Of a stretch of DNA of 64,000 nucleotides, positions 39,735 to 47,272 are shown piece by piece (position 1 is the stretch's first letter; each line of letters begins with the position of its first letter). Source of the DNA: Aedoeadaptatus ivorii (GTDB taxonomy: Bacteria; Bacillota; Clostridia; Tissierellales; Peptoniphilaceae). The DNA is taken from positions 66,017 to 130,016 of the forward strand of contig NZ_JAUSWF010000008.1 of the NCBI RefSeq assembly GCF_030815095.1. The letters are read 5' to 3'. The position numbers were made by a program, and so were the translations under genes. A model generated the notes under the pieces. The model did not search any database, was not told the DNA's origin, and saw only the letters and a program-made list of their open reading frames with translations.

Positions 39735-42317
39735 ATGGAATTAAAATTCGACGTACAGGGTATGACCTGTTCCGCCTGCTCCGCCGCCGTGGAGCGGGAA
39801 GTCTCCAAGGTGGACGGGGTTTCCTCTGTGGCGGTCAACCTTCTCACAAACTCCATGAAACTCGAGGCGGACAAGAGCCGCATTCCCGCCATTTTGCAGG
39901 CGGTGGACGATGCGGGCTATACCGCAACGCCGGCCGATGCGCCCGAGGGGGTGCGCGAAGCGGCGGATCCCTTTGAAAAAGAAGCGGAGGAGAAGAAGCG
40001 GCGACTGATTTTCTCGGTGGCGCTTCTGATTCCCCTTTTATATATCTCTATGGGCTCGATGATGGGAATTCCGATCCCCGCATTTTTAGCGGGAACGGAA
40101 AATCTGCTCTCCTTCGCGCTGGCACAGGCGATTTTGACAATGGCGATCTTATTTCTCAATCGCCACTACTATAAAAACGGCTTGAAGTCCCTGTGGAAGC
40201 GCCACCCCAATATGGACGCACTCATCGCCATCGGATCGGGCGCGGCCTTTCTCTACGGCATTTACGTCATCTTTCAGCTGTCCTACGGCTTCGGCCACGG
40301 CGATATGGAACGGGTGATGCACTTCGGCCACGAACTGTATTTCGAATCGGCGGCGACCATTGTCGTCTTGATCGACTTCGGAAAGTGGCTCGAATCCCGC
40401 GCCAAGCATCGTACCTCCGATGCCATTCGCGGCTTAATGGACCTGACGCCCAAGACCGCGACGGTCATAAGAGACGGCGCAGAAATGCGCGTTCCCGTGG
40501 CAGAGATCGCATTGGGCGAGAAAATCGTATTAAAGCCCGGTGAGAATGTGCCGGTGGACGGCACGGTGGTAGAAGGCATCAGCTCCGTCGACGAATCCGC
40601 CTTGAGCGGCGAGTCGATCCCCGTCGAAAAGTCCGAGGGGGACGCGCTGATGGCGGCGACGACCAACGGCTCCGGCCGGCTGGTCTTTACCGCCGACCGG
40701 GTGGGGGAAGACACCACCATCGCGAAAATCATCGCCTTGGTAGAAGATGCCAATGCGACCAAGGCGCCGATCTCGAAGATCGCGGACCGCGTGGCGGGCG
40801 TCTTTGTTCCCGTGGTCATCGCCATCGCGGCGATCGTCGGCATCGTATGGCTTCTGCTCGGCTACGGCGCGGAATTTGCGCTGCGTCTCGCGATCTCGGT
40901 GCTCGTCATCAGCTGTCCCTGTGCACTGGGCCTTGCCACGCCGGTGGCGATTATGGTCGGCACGGGACGGGGCGCCAAGGCGGGCGTGCTCTATAAGAGC
41001 GCCGAATCGCTGGAGGTGCTCCACGAAGCCGACACCCTGATTTTGGACAAAACCGGTACCATCACCCGGGGCAAACCCTTTGTGACCGATGTAGTGGCAC
41101 TCGATCGCGATCCCGAGGCATTTTATCGCATGGCCTATGCGCTCGAAAAATCCTCCGAGCACCCCTTGGCCGAAGGCGTGATCCGCGGCTTTGAGGCGCG
41201 CTACCCCAACGCATCCGCCGACCGCGTGACGGATTTCGAATCGCTTCCCGGCAGGGGACTGCGCGGTAAGATCGACGGGCGGTGGATCTACGGCGGCAAT
41301 ATCACCCTTATGGAAGAGATGGGACAAGACCTCTCGCCGATCGAACAGGCGCTGGACGAAGCCCTTGCGGCGGGAAAGACGCCTCTGGTATTTGCCGATG
41401 AAGATGAAGTGTACGGCTTTATCGCCGCCAAAGACATCGTGAAGGCAAATTCCCCGCGCGCTCTCGAAGCGCTGCGCAAGCTGGGCAAGAAGATCGTGAT
41501 GCTTACCGGCGACAACGAAAAGACGGCCCATGTCATCGCCGCCTCCCTTCCCATCGATACGGTGCACGCCGGGGTCCTTCCCGACGAAAAGGAAAGCGTC
41601 GTGCGTCGCTATCAGGAAGCGGGCAAGGTCGCCATGGTCGGCGACGGCATCAACGACGCCCCGGCACTCGCGCGGGCGGATGTGGGTATCGCCATCGGCG
41701 CCGGCACGGATATCGCCATGGAAAGCGCCGATGTGGTTTTGATGCACAGCGACCTCTTGGATGTGGTGAGCGCCACCAAACTCTCCGAGGCGACCATCCG
41801 CAATATTAAGGAGAATCTGTTCTGGGCGTTTTTCTACAATGTCATCTGTATTCCCGTGGCGGCCGGGGTCTTTTATATCCCCTTCGGCCTCACCTTAAGC
41901 CCGATGATCGCCGCTTTGGCGATGAGTCTGAGTTCGGTCTTTGTGGTGACTAACGCCCTTCGGCTGAACTTTACCAAATTGGACACCGATCGCGGCGAGC
42001 GGGAGGCGGAAGCGGCGCCCGAAGCAAAAATTTATCGATTAAACGCTACCTCTCACCCGCAAAAGGGGTATACGCATAAATACAGCGGAAGCGGAAAGGA
42101 GAAAATACAAATGGATAAAAAGATTTTGGAACTCGACGGCATGAGCTGTAACCACTGTGTCGGCAGAGTCGATCAGGCATTAAACGCCCTCGAGGGCGTA
42201 AAGGCGCAGGTTACGCTGGATCCGCAACAAGCCGTCGTCGAAGGGGAAAACCTCGATGCGGACGCGTTGAAAAAAGCGGTGGAAGACGCAGGGTATACGG
42301 TAAAATCCGTAAGATAA
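39735..42317 (+). CDS. copA: Copper-exporting P1B ATPase with N- and C-terminal HMA domains
   Basis: Exports Cu+ from the cytoplasm. N-terminal HMA with GMTCSAC (residues 9-15); membrane CPCALGLATP motif near 394; DKTGTITRG near 438; GDGINDAPALARADVG; a second HMA with GMSCNHC near 802-808. Between the last membrane helix and the second HMA is an unusual linker (about residues 770-795). The final 68 residues begin with their own ATG and ribosome-binding site and equal a free CopZ in length. Start ATG 39735 follows GGGAGGA. 860 residues. Confidence 0.92.
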   Translation: MELKFDVQGMTCSACSAAVEREVSKVDGVSSVAVNLLTNSMKLEADKSRIPAILQAVDDAGYTATPADAPEGVREAADPFEKEAEEKKRRLIFSVALLIPLLYISMGSMMGIPIPAFLAGTENLLSFALAQAILTMAILFLNRHYYKNGLKSLWKRHPNMDALIAIGSGAAFLYGIYVIFQLSYGFGHGDMERVMHFGHELYFESAATIVVLIDFGKWLESRAKHRTSDAIRGLMDLTPKTATVIRDGAEMRVPVAEIALGEKIVLKPGENVPVDGTVVEGISSVDESALSGESIPVEKSEGDALMAATTNGSGRLVFTADRVGEDTTIAKIIALVEDANATKAPISKIADRVAGVFVPVVIAIAAIVGIVWLLLGYGAEFALRLAISVLVISCPCALGLATPVAIMVGTGRGAKAGVLYKSAESLEVLHEADTLILDKTGTITRGKPFVTDVVALDRDPEAFYRMAYALEKSSEHPLAEGVIRGFEARYPNASADRVTDFESLPGRGLRGKIDGRWIYGGNITLMEEMGQDLSPIEQALDEALAAGKTPLVFADEDEVYGFIAAKDIVKANSPRALEALRKLGKKIVMLTGDNEKTAHVIAASLPIDTVHAGVLPDEKESVVRRYQEAGKVAMVGDGINDAPALARADVGIAIGAGTDIAMESADVVLMHSDLLDVVSATKLSEATIRNIKENLFWAFFYNVICIPVAAGVFYIPFGLTLSPMIAALAMSLSSVFVVTNALRLNFTKLDTDRGEREAEAAPEAKIYRLNATSHPQKGYTHKYSGSGKEKIQMDKKILELDGMSCNHCVGRVDQALNALEGVKAQVTLDPQQAVVEGENLDADALKKAVEDAGYTVKSVR
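42111..42317 (+). CDS. copZ: Probable internally initiated CopZ copper chaperone (in frame within copA)
   Basis: In the same frame as copA, GGAAAGGAG (about 42092-42100) lies 10 bases before ATG 42111. Starting there gives a complete 68-residue HMA protein, MDKKILELDGMSCNHC onward, ending in the normal CopZ way. So the gene may give both a long ATPase with a C-terminal HMA and a free chaperone, or this may be a former separate copZ fused to copA by read-through. Expression from this site is an inference. Confidence 0.6.
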   Translation: MDKKILELDGMSCNHCVGRVDQALNALEGVKAQVTLDPQQAVVEGENLDADALKKAVEDAGYTVKSVR

Positions 42318-42320
42318 GCG

Positions 42321-42343
42321 AAAAGCGCCCACGGCGCTTTTTT
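42321..42343 (+). terminator. Intrinsic terminator after copA/copZ
   Basis: AAAAGCGCC, loop CAC, GGCGCTTTTTT. Confidence 0.9.
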
Positions 42344-42358
42344 CTTTCGGGAGGAAAT

Positions 42359-42565
42359 ATGGCAGATTTTCGATTTGAGATCGTAGAACACATCGGCGTG
42401 CTGGGCGAATCCGGCATTTGGAAGAAGGAATTGAACAGGGTGTCGTATAACGGCGGGGCGCCGAAATTCGACATTCGGTCCTGGAACGAGGACCATACCA
42501 AGATGACCAAGGGCATTACCATGACGCCCGAGGAATTCGAAGCCTTAAGAGAACTCGTCAAATAA
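42359..42565 (+). CDS. YdbC/PC4-family DNA-binding protein
   Basis: A 68-residue protein with the compact PC4-like pattern: GVLGESGIWKKELNRVSYNGG, KFDIRSWNEDH and a C-terminal helix EEFEALRELVK. Bacterial YdbC proteins are small single-stranded DNA-binding homodimers related to the eukaryotic coactivator PC4; their physiological role is not settled. A GGGAGG site precedes ATG 42359, and the LDH-family gene follows after 10 bases, so they are likely co-transcribed. Confidence 0.85.
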   Translation: MADFRFEIVEHIGVLGESGIWKKELNRVSYNGGAPKFDIRSWNEDHTKMTKGITMTPEEFEALRELVK

Positions 42566-42575
42566 GGAGGGGCGT

Positions 42576-43496
42576 ATGGCAAAACTCGGAATCGTAGGCG
42601 CGGGCCACGTGGGCGAAATCGTCGCCTATACGGCGGCGCTCCGTGGGGGCTTTCGAGAGATCGCCCTGTGCGATGTCGACGAAAAACGCCTCGACGGCGT
42701 GGTGAGCGACTTAGAAGACGCGACGCGATTTTATCCGCACAATATCGATTTTTTTGCGGCGGACTACAAGCAGATCGCCGATGCGGACATCATCGTCATC
42801 GCCAGCGGGCGCATCCCCGAGAACGCCCAGCGGCGCGACGAGTTCAAGAACAATCACGAAGACGTGGCGCACTATGTGCCCGAAATCGTAAAGAACGGCT
42901 TTACCGGCGTATTTGTGGTGGTCACCAATCCCTGCGATGCGATCGCATACCATGTGTGGAAGTACTCGGGCTTCGACAAATGCCGCATTATCGGAAGCGG
43001 CACCGCCCTAGACAGCGAGCGCGCCCGCACGATGCTCGCTCGCATTTTGGGCGTCGCCCCCGATTCGGTCGCATGCATGATGCTCGGAGAACACGGCGAC
43101 AGCCAGTTCCTGCCCTATTCCCGCGTGCGCATTCACCATATGGCGCTCGACGAATACCTCAAAAAGCACTATATGGAATTGGACAAAGCGGAATTCGAGG
43201 AGTCGGTCATCTACCGGGGCCACCGCGCCTTTTTCGGAAAGGGTTCGACCCAGTACGGCATCGCCAATACGGTAAACGACATCTTGGATGCGGTGCTGTA
43301 CGACGAAAAGCGCACGCTTCAGGTATCGGCCCTCCACCAGGGAGAATACGGCGTCGACGATGTGTTTATCTCCACGCCCTGCGTGGTGGGCACAGCCGGC
43401 ATCGAAGAAGTGGTGGAGCTCACCCTGACTGAAGAAGAGCTGGCGCGGTATAGGGAGAGCGCCGAGACCATCCGCAAGTACCGGGTGGAAGCATGA
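42576..43496 (+). CDS. LDH/MDH-superfamily L-2-hydroxyacid dehydrogenase
   Basis: A 306-residue NAD-dependent dehydrogenase: GIVGAGHVGEIVA Rossmann motif (5-17), TNPCDAIAYHVW, GSGTALDSERAR and catalytic GEHGDS near 169-174. The substrate loop reads ASGRIPENAQRR, not the GANQKPGETR-type loop of L-lactate dehydrogenase, so the specificity residue Gln is missing. Lactate, malate or a bulkier 2-hydroxyacid are all possible; a hydroxyisocaproate-type substrate would suit an amino-acid fermenter. AAGGAGGGG precedes ATG 42576; the end overlaps the next gene by 4 bases. Confidence 0.85.
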   Translation: MAKLGIVGAGHVGEIVAYTAALRGGFREIALCDVDEKRLDGVVSDLEDATRFYPHNIDFFAADYKQIADADIIVIASGRIPENAQRRDEFKNNHEDVAHYVPEIVKNGFTGVFVVVTNPCDAIAYHVWKYSGFDKCRIIGSGTALDSERARTMLARILGVAPDSVACMMLGEHGDSQFLPYSRVRIHHMALDEYLKKHYMELDKAEFEESVIYRGHRAFFGKGSTQYGIANTVNDILDAVLYDEKRTLQVSALHQGEYGVDDVFISTPCVVGTAGIEEVVELTLTEEELARYRESAETIRKYRVEA

Positions 43497-43891
43497 AGCG
43501 CGAGGAAATTCAAGCAAAACTTCGCCGTTTCTTCGCACACAGATACGGCTGGGACCGGCTGAACCGCGCCCTGTATGCGGCGGGTTTGGTGCTCCTCGTG
43601 ATTTCTTTGGTCTTCAAATGCGAGCCCTTGTCGCTGTTTTCGGCGATCCTGCTGGGGCTATGCGTCTTTCGCGCCCTCTCGAAGGATCGCGGCAAGCGTC
43701 GCAAGGAGAACCAAAAATATCTCGACGGCACAAAGCCCCTATATGCACTCGCGGCACGCATCAAAAACAGCCGATACTACCGATACGTACACTGTCCCTC
43801 CTGCAACCAACTCGCCAAGGTGCCCAAGGGAAAAGGCAAGGTGCGCATCCGATGTCCCCACTGCGGTTTTCGGTACGAACGACGCGTGTAG
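43493..43891 (+). CDS. Membrane protein with C-terminal zinc ribbon
   Basis: A 132-residue protein: basic N-terminus, two hydrophobic helices at about 26-40 and 45-60, a basic linker, and a zinc ribbon with CPSC (about 101-104) and CPHC (120-123). It looks like small Firmicute proteins of unknown function. It overlaps the end of the dehydrogenase gene (ATGA), so it is co-translated with it; a regulatory or sensing role is possible but unproven. Confidence 0.75.
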   Translation: MKREEIQAKLRRFFAHRYGWDRLNRALYAAGLVLLVISLVFKCEPLSLFSAILLGLCVFRALSKDRGKRRKENQKYLDGTKPLYALAARIKNSRYYRYVHCPSCNQLAKVPKGKGKVRIRCPHCGFRYERRV

Positions 43892-43943
43892 GGCGCGAAA
43901 GGACCGGATTTGTGGCCGAAGGTGGGAAAATTGTGCCCAACTG

Positions 43944-43970
43944 TTGCTTTTATAGCCCTTATGGTATAAT
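43944..43970 (+). promoter_or_regulatory. Likely tig promoter
   Basis: Perfect TATAAT at 43965-43970 with TTGCTT 15 bases upstream (43944-43949); the short spacer lowers confidence in the -35 box. Confidence 0.5.
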
Positions 43971-44000
43971 ACTTGGGATATAAATTATGGAGGGATACCG

Positions 44001-45341
44001 ATGACAGAAATCAAAAAACAAGAAAAGAATAAAGTGTACTTTGACGTGGTCGTACCCGCGGCCGAAATCAAGGAAGCGGAGACCAAGATCTATAAAAAGA
44101 ACAAGAACTACTTCAACGTTCCCGGTTTTCGGAAGGGACATGTGCCCAAGAAGATTATCGAGCAGTTCTACGGCGAAGGCATCTTCTTCGAAGACGCGTT
44201 GAACGAAATTCTGCCCAAGTACTACGAAAAAGCAGTCGAAGAATTGGACCTGAAGGTCATCGACCAACCCAATGTGGAGATCGACGAAGAGACCTTTGAC
44301 CGCAACAAAGACGTCACCGTGCAAATCGACGTGGACGTGCGTCCCGAGGTCACCCTCGGCGAGTACAAGGGCGTCGAAATCGAAGCCGTACCCACCGAAG
44401 TGGGCGAAGAGCTGATCGACAACGAAATCGACAAGCAAAGACATCTGAACGCGCGCCATATCAACATCGACGACCGCGCCGCCGAAGAAGGCGACAAGGT
44501 CAATATCGACTTTAAGGGCGAAGTCGACGGCGAAGCCTTTGAAGGCGGAAGTGCGGAAGATCAGGAACTCGAACTCGGTAGCGGCTCCTTTATCCCCGGC
44601 TTTGAAGAAGGCATCGTGGGACACGAAGTCGGCGACGAATTCGACATCGACGTCACCTTCCCCGAAGACTACTTCTCCGAAGATCTGAAGGGAAAAGAAG
44701 CGGTATTCCACATTACGCTCAATTCCATCGGTCGCGAAGAGCTGCCGGAATTGGACGACGAATTTATTAAGGACATCTCCGAATTCGACACCGTCGAAGA
44801 ATATCGCGAAGACATCCGCACCAAAAAGACCGAAGAGGTCGTAAACAACGCCAAGAACCTGCGCGCCAACCGCGTACTGGAAAAAGTGGCGGAAAATATG
44901 CAGGTCGAACTGCCGCCGGTCATGGTCGATGCGGCCATCGAAGAGCAAATTCGCAATATGGATTACAATATGCGCTCCCAAGGCATTCAACTGGAACAAT
45001 ATCTGGGTATGCTCGGCCAGGATCTCGACGAATTTAAGGCGAGCATGCGTCCCGACGCGGAAAAAGAAGTCCTCAAGTCCCTCGCACTGGAAGCGGTGGT
45101 CGCAAAAGAAGGCTTTGCCGTCGACGACGAAGAGATCGAAAAAGAAGCCAGAGAAATGGCGAAAAACTATTTCAAGGGCGACGAAGATAAACAAGAAGAG
45201 ATGGTCAAGACCATGCTCGAAACCAATACCGACGCTTTGCGCGGCGATCTGGAACGCAGAAAAGCCGTCGACTTTTTGGTAGAACATGCCGTAGAAGTCG
45301 AAGCGGAAGAGAAAGACGAAGAAGAAACAACAGAAGCATAA
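44001..45341 (+). CDS. tig: Trigger factor
   Basis: Ribosome-bound chaperone and prolyl isomerase. The N-terminal ribosome-binding domain has the signature VPGFRKGHVPKKI (residues 34-46, GFRKG); the FKBP-type domain is about 155-245 (AEEGDKVNIDFKGEVDGEAFEGG in pieces); the C-terminal domain is helical and acidic. 446 residues is typical. GGAGGG precedes ATG 44001. It heads a protein-quality-control cluster with clpP, clpX and lon. Confidence 0.97.
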   Translation: MTEIKKQEKNKVYFDVVVPAAEIKEAETKIYKKNKNYFNVPGFRKGHVPKKIIEQFYGEGIFFEDALNEILPKYYEKAVEELDLKVIDQPNVEIDEETFDRNKDVTVQIDVDVRPEVTLGEYKGVEIEAVPTEVGEELIDNEIDKQRHLNARHINIDDRAAEEGDKVNIDFKGEVDGEAFEGGSAEDQELELGSGSFIPGFEEGIVGHEVGDEFDIDVTFPEDYFSEDLKGKEAVFHITLNSIGREELPELDDEFIKDISEFDTVEEYREDIRTKKTEEVVNNAKNLRANRVLEKVAENMQVELPPVMVDAAIEEQIRNMDYNMRSQGIQLEQYLGMLGQDLDEFKASMRPDAEKEVLKSLALEAVVAKEGFAVDDEEIEKEAREMAKNYFKGDEDKQEEMVKTMLETNTDALRGDLERRKAVDFLVEHAVEVEAEEKDEEETTEA

Positions 45342-45342
45342 A

Positions 45343-45359
45343 CGAGGCCTCGGGCCTCG
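45343..45359 (+). repeat. Hairpin between tig and clpP
   Basis: CGAGGCC, loop TCG, GGCCTCG, without a T-run, directly before the clpP ribosome-binding site. It may be a processing or mRNA-stability element. Confidence 0.5.
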
Positions 45360-45374
45360 CATAAGGAGGCAATC

Positions 45375-45959
45375 ATGGCATTAGTACCTATGGTCGTAGA
45401 ACAGACCAATCGCGGTGAGAGAAGTTACGATATTTATTCGAGACTGCTCAAAGACAGAATCATCTTTTTGACCGGAGAGATCAACGATCAGATCGCCGAT
45501 TTGGTCGTGGCACAACTCCTGTTTTTGGAGTCCGAAGATCCCGATAAAGACATTCAGATCTATATCAACTCCCCGGGCGGTTCGGTGAGCGCGGGCTTTG
45601 CCATCTACGATACCATGCAATATATCAAACCCCACGTCTCTACCATTTGCGTAGGCCTGGCGGCATCGATGGGGGCATTTTTGCTCCTCGCTGGCGAAGA
45701 AGGCAAGCGCTATGCGCTCCCCAACGCCGACATTATGATCCACCAACCCTTGGGCGGCGCCCAAGGACAGGCGACGGATATCCAAATCCACGCGAAGAAG
45801 ATTTTGAAGACGCGGGAACAGATGAACAAGATTATCGCCGAAAGAACCGGACAACCGCTGGAAAAGGTGGAAACCGACACCGATCGGGACTTCTTTATGT
45901 CCGCCGAAGAGGCGAAGGCCTACGGCATTATCGATGACGTCATCGAAAAACGTAAATAG
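45375..45959 (+). CDS. clpP: ATP-dependent Clp protease proteolytic subunit
   Basis: Serine peptidase that forms the tetradecameric barrel used by ClpX. Catalytic Ser in GLAASMGAFLL, His in MIHQPLGG and Asp near DTDRDFFMS. 194 residues with the usual N-terminal MALVPMVVEQTNRGERSYDIYSRLL split at the processing region. AAGGAGG precedes ATG 45375. clpX follows by 12 bases. Confidence 0.98.
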   Translation: MALVPMVVEQTNRGERSYDIYSRLLKDRIIFLTGEINDQIADLVVAQLLFLESEDPDKDIQIYINSPGGSVSAGFAIYDTMQYIKPHVSTICVGLAASMGAFLLLAGEEGKRYALPNADIMIHQPLGGAQGQATDIQIHAKKILKTREQMNKIIAERTGQPLEKVETDTDRDFFMSAEEAKAYGIIDDVIEKRK

Positions 45960-45971
45960 TTAGGAGCATTC

Positions 45972-47228
45972 ATGTCGAAAAATTCGGACGATTTGCGCTG
46001 CTCTTTTTGCGGCAAATCGCAACAACAGGTAGAACGCCTCATCGCAGGCCCGAATGTGTATATTTGTAATGAATGCATCCGCCTGTGCGATGAGATTTTG
46101 GAAGAGGAATCGCGCATTCGCGAGATTCCCCGCGAGGAAAAGCTGCCCACCCCGGCGAAGATCAAAGAGACCTTAGACGATTACGTCATTCGCCAGGAAC
46201 GCGCCAAGCGCTCCTTGGCGGTGGCGGTATACAACCACTATAAGCGGATCGGCAATTTGGACCGCGCCCAGTCCGACGACGGCGTAGAGATCCAAAAGAG
46301 CAACATCCTTATGGTCGGCCCCACCGGAAGCGGCAAGACCCTTCTCGCGCAGACCATGGCGAAGATCTTGGATGTACCCTTCGCCATCGCCGACGCCACC
46401 TCTCTTACCGAGGCGGGCTATGTGGGCGAGGACGTAGAAAATATCATCCTCAAGCTGATTCAGGCGGCGGATTACGACATCGAAGCCGCCGAAAAGGGCA
46501 TCATCTATGTCGACGAGATCGACAAGATCGCCCGCAAATCCGAAAACGTCTCGATCACCCGCGACGTAAGCGGCGAGGGCGTGCAACAGGCCCTCCTCAA
46601 GATGATCGAAGGTACCGTCGCCAATGTGCCGCCCCAAGGGGGCAGAAAGCACCCGAACCAGGAATTTATCCAGGTGGATACCACCAATATCCTGTTTATT
46701 CTCGGGGGCGCCTTCGACTCCTTGGACAAAATCATCGAGGCGCGCATGGGAAAAGGCGGCATCGGATTCGGTACGGAAATCAAGCGGAGCAAGCACGACG
46801 AGATCGACCTCTTAAAGCATCTCGAAGGCGAAGACCTCTTAAAATACGGCTTGATTCCCGAGTTTATCGGCCGTCTGCCGGTTACCGTGACCTTAGAAGA
46901 GCTGGACAAGGACGCGCTGGTGCACATCCTTACAGAGCCCAAAAACGCCCTGGTCAAACAGTACGAAGCGCTGTTTGCCATGGACAATGTGGAACTGGAA
47001 TTCGAGGAGAGCGCATTGGAAGCCATCGCCGAAAAGGCGATCGTCAAAAAATCCGGTGCGCGGGGCCTGCGCGGCACCATCGAAGAGGTGATGATGGACA
47101 CCATGTTCGAGATTCCCTCCTTCGAAGACATTCGGCGGGTCATCGTGACCAAAGAGAGCGTAGAGGGAACGGAAGACCCCGTTCTAATCAGAGACGAGCC
47201 CTTACAGAAGACCTCGTCGGACCAATAA
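45972..47228 (+). CDS. clpX: ATP-dependent Clp protease ATP-binding subunit ClpX
   Basis: AAA+ unfoldase for ClpP. N-terminal zinc domain CSFC...CNEC (residues about 11-38), Walker A GPTGSGKT near 116, Walker B IIYVDEIDK, pore loop YVGEDVE and sensor-2 GARGLRG. The LGF-type ClpP loop lies in the middle. 418 residues. TTAGGAG precedes ATG 45972. Confidence 0.98.
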   Translation: MSKNSDDLRCSFCGKSQQQVERLIAGPNVYICNECIRLCDEILEEESRIREIPREEKLPTPAKIKETLDDYVIRQERAKRSLAVAVYNHYKRIGNLDRAQSDDGVEIQKSNILMVGPTGSGKTLLAQTMAKILDVPFAIADATSLTEAGYVGEDVENIILKLIQAADYDIEAAEKGIIYVDEIDKIARKSENVSITRDVSGEGVQQALLKMIEGTVANVPPQGGRKHPNQEFIQVDTTNILFILGGAFDSLDKIIEARMGKGGIGFGTEIKRSKHDEIDLLKHLEGEDLLKYGLIPEFIGRLPVTVTLEELDKDALVHILTEPKNALVKQYEALFAMDNVELEFEESALEAIAEKAIVKKSGARGLRGTIEEVMMDTMFEIPSFEDIRRVIVTKESVEGTEDPVLIRDEPLQKTSSDQ

Positions 47229-47231
47229 GGG

Positions 47232-47257
47232 AAAGGCTCACTGCGGTGGGCTTTTTT
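47232..47257 (+). terminator. Intrinsic terminator between clpX and lon
   Basis: GCTCAC (47236-47241), loop TGCG, GTGGGC (47246-47251), six T. The short stem may be leaky, allowing some read-through into lon. Confidence 0.75.
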
Positions 47258-47272
47258 GTATAAGGAGTATCT

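Noticed and set aside
40530..41747. 405-codon minus-strand frame
   Set aside because: Antisense of copA with low-complexity composition and no start signal.
43959..45362. 467-codon open frame on the minus strand
   Set aside because: It is the exact antisense of tig; the acidic Glu/Asp-rich gene leaves long open frames on the other strand, and the product is an implausible Phe/Val/Asp-rich string.
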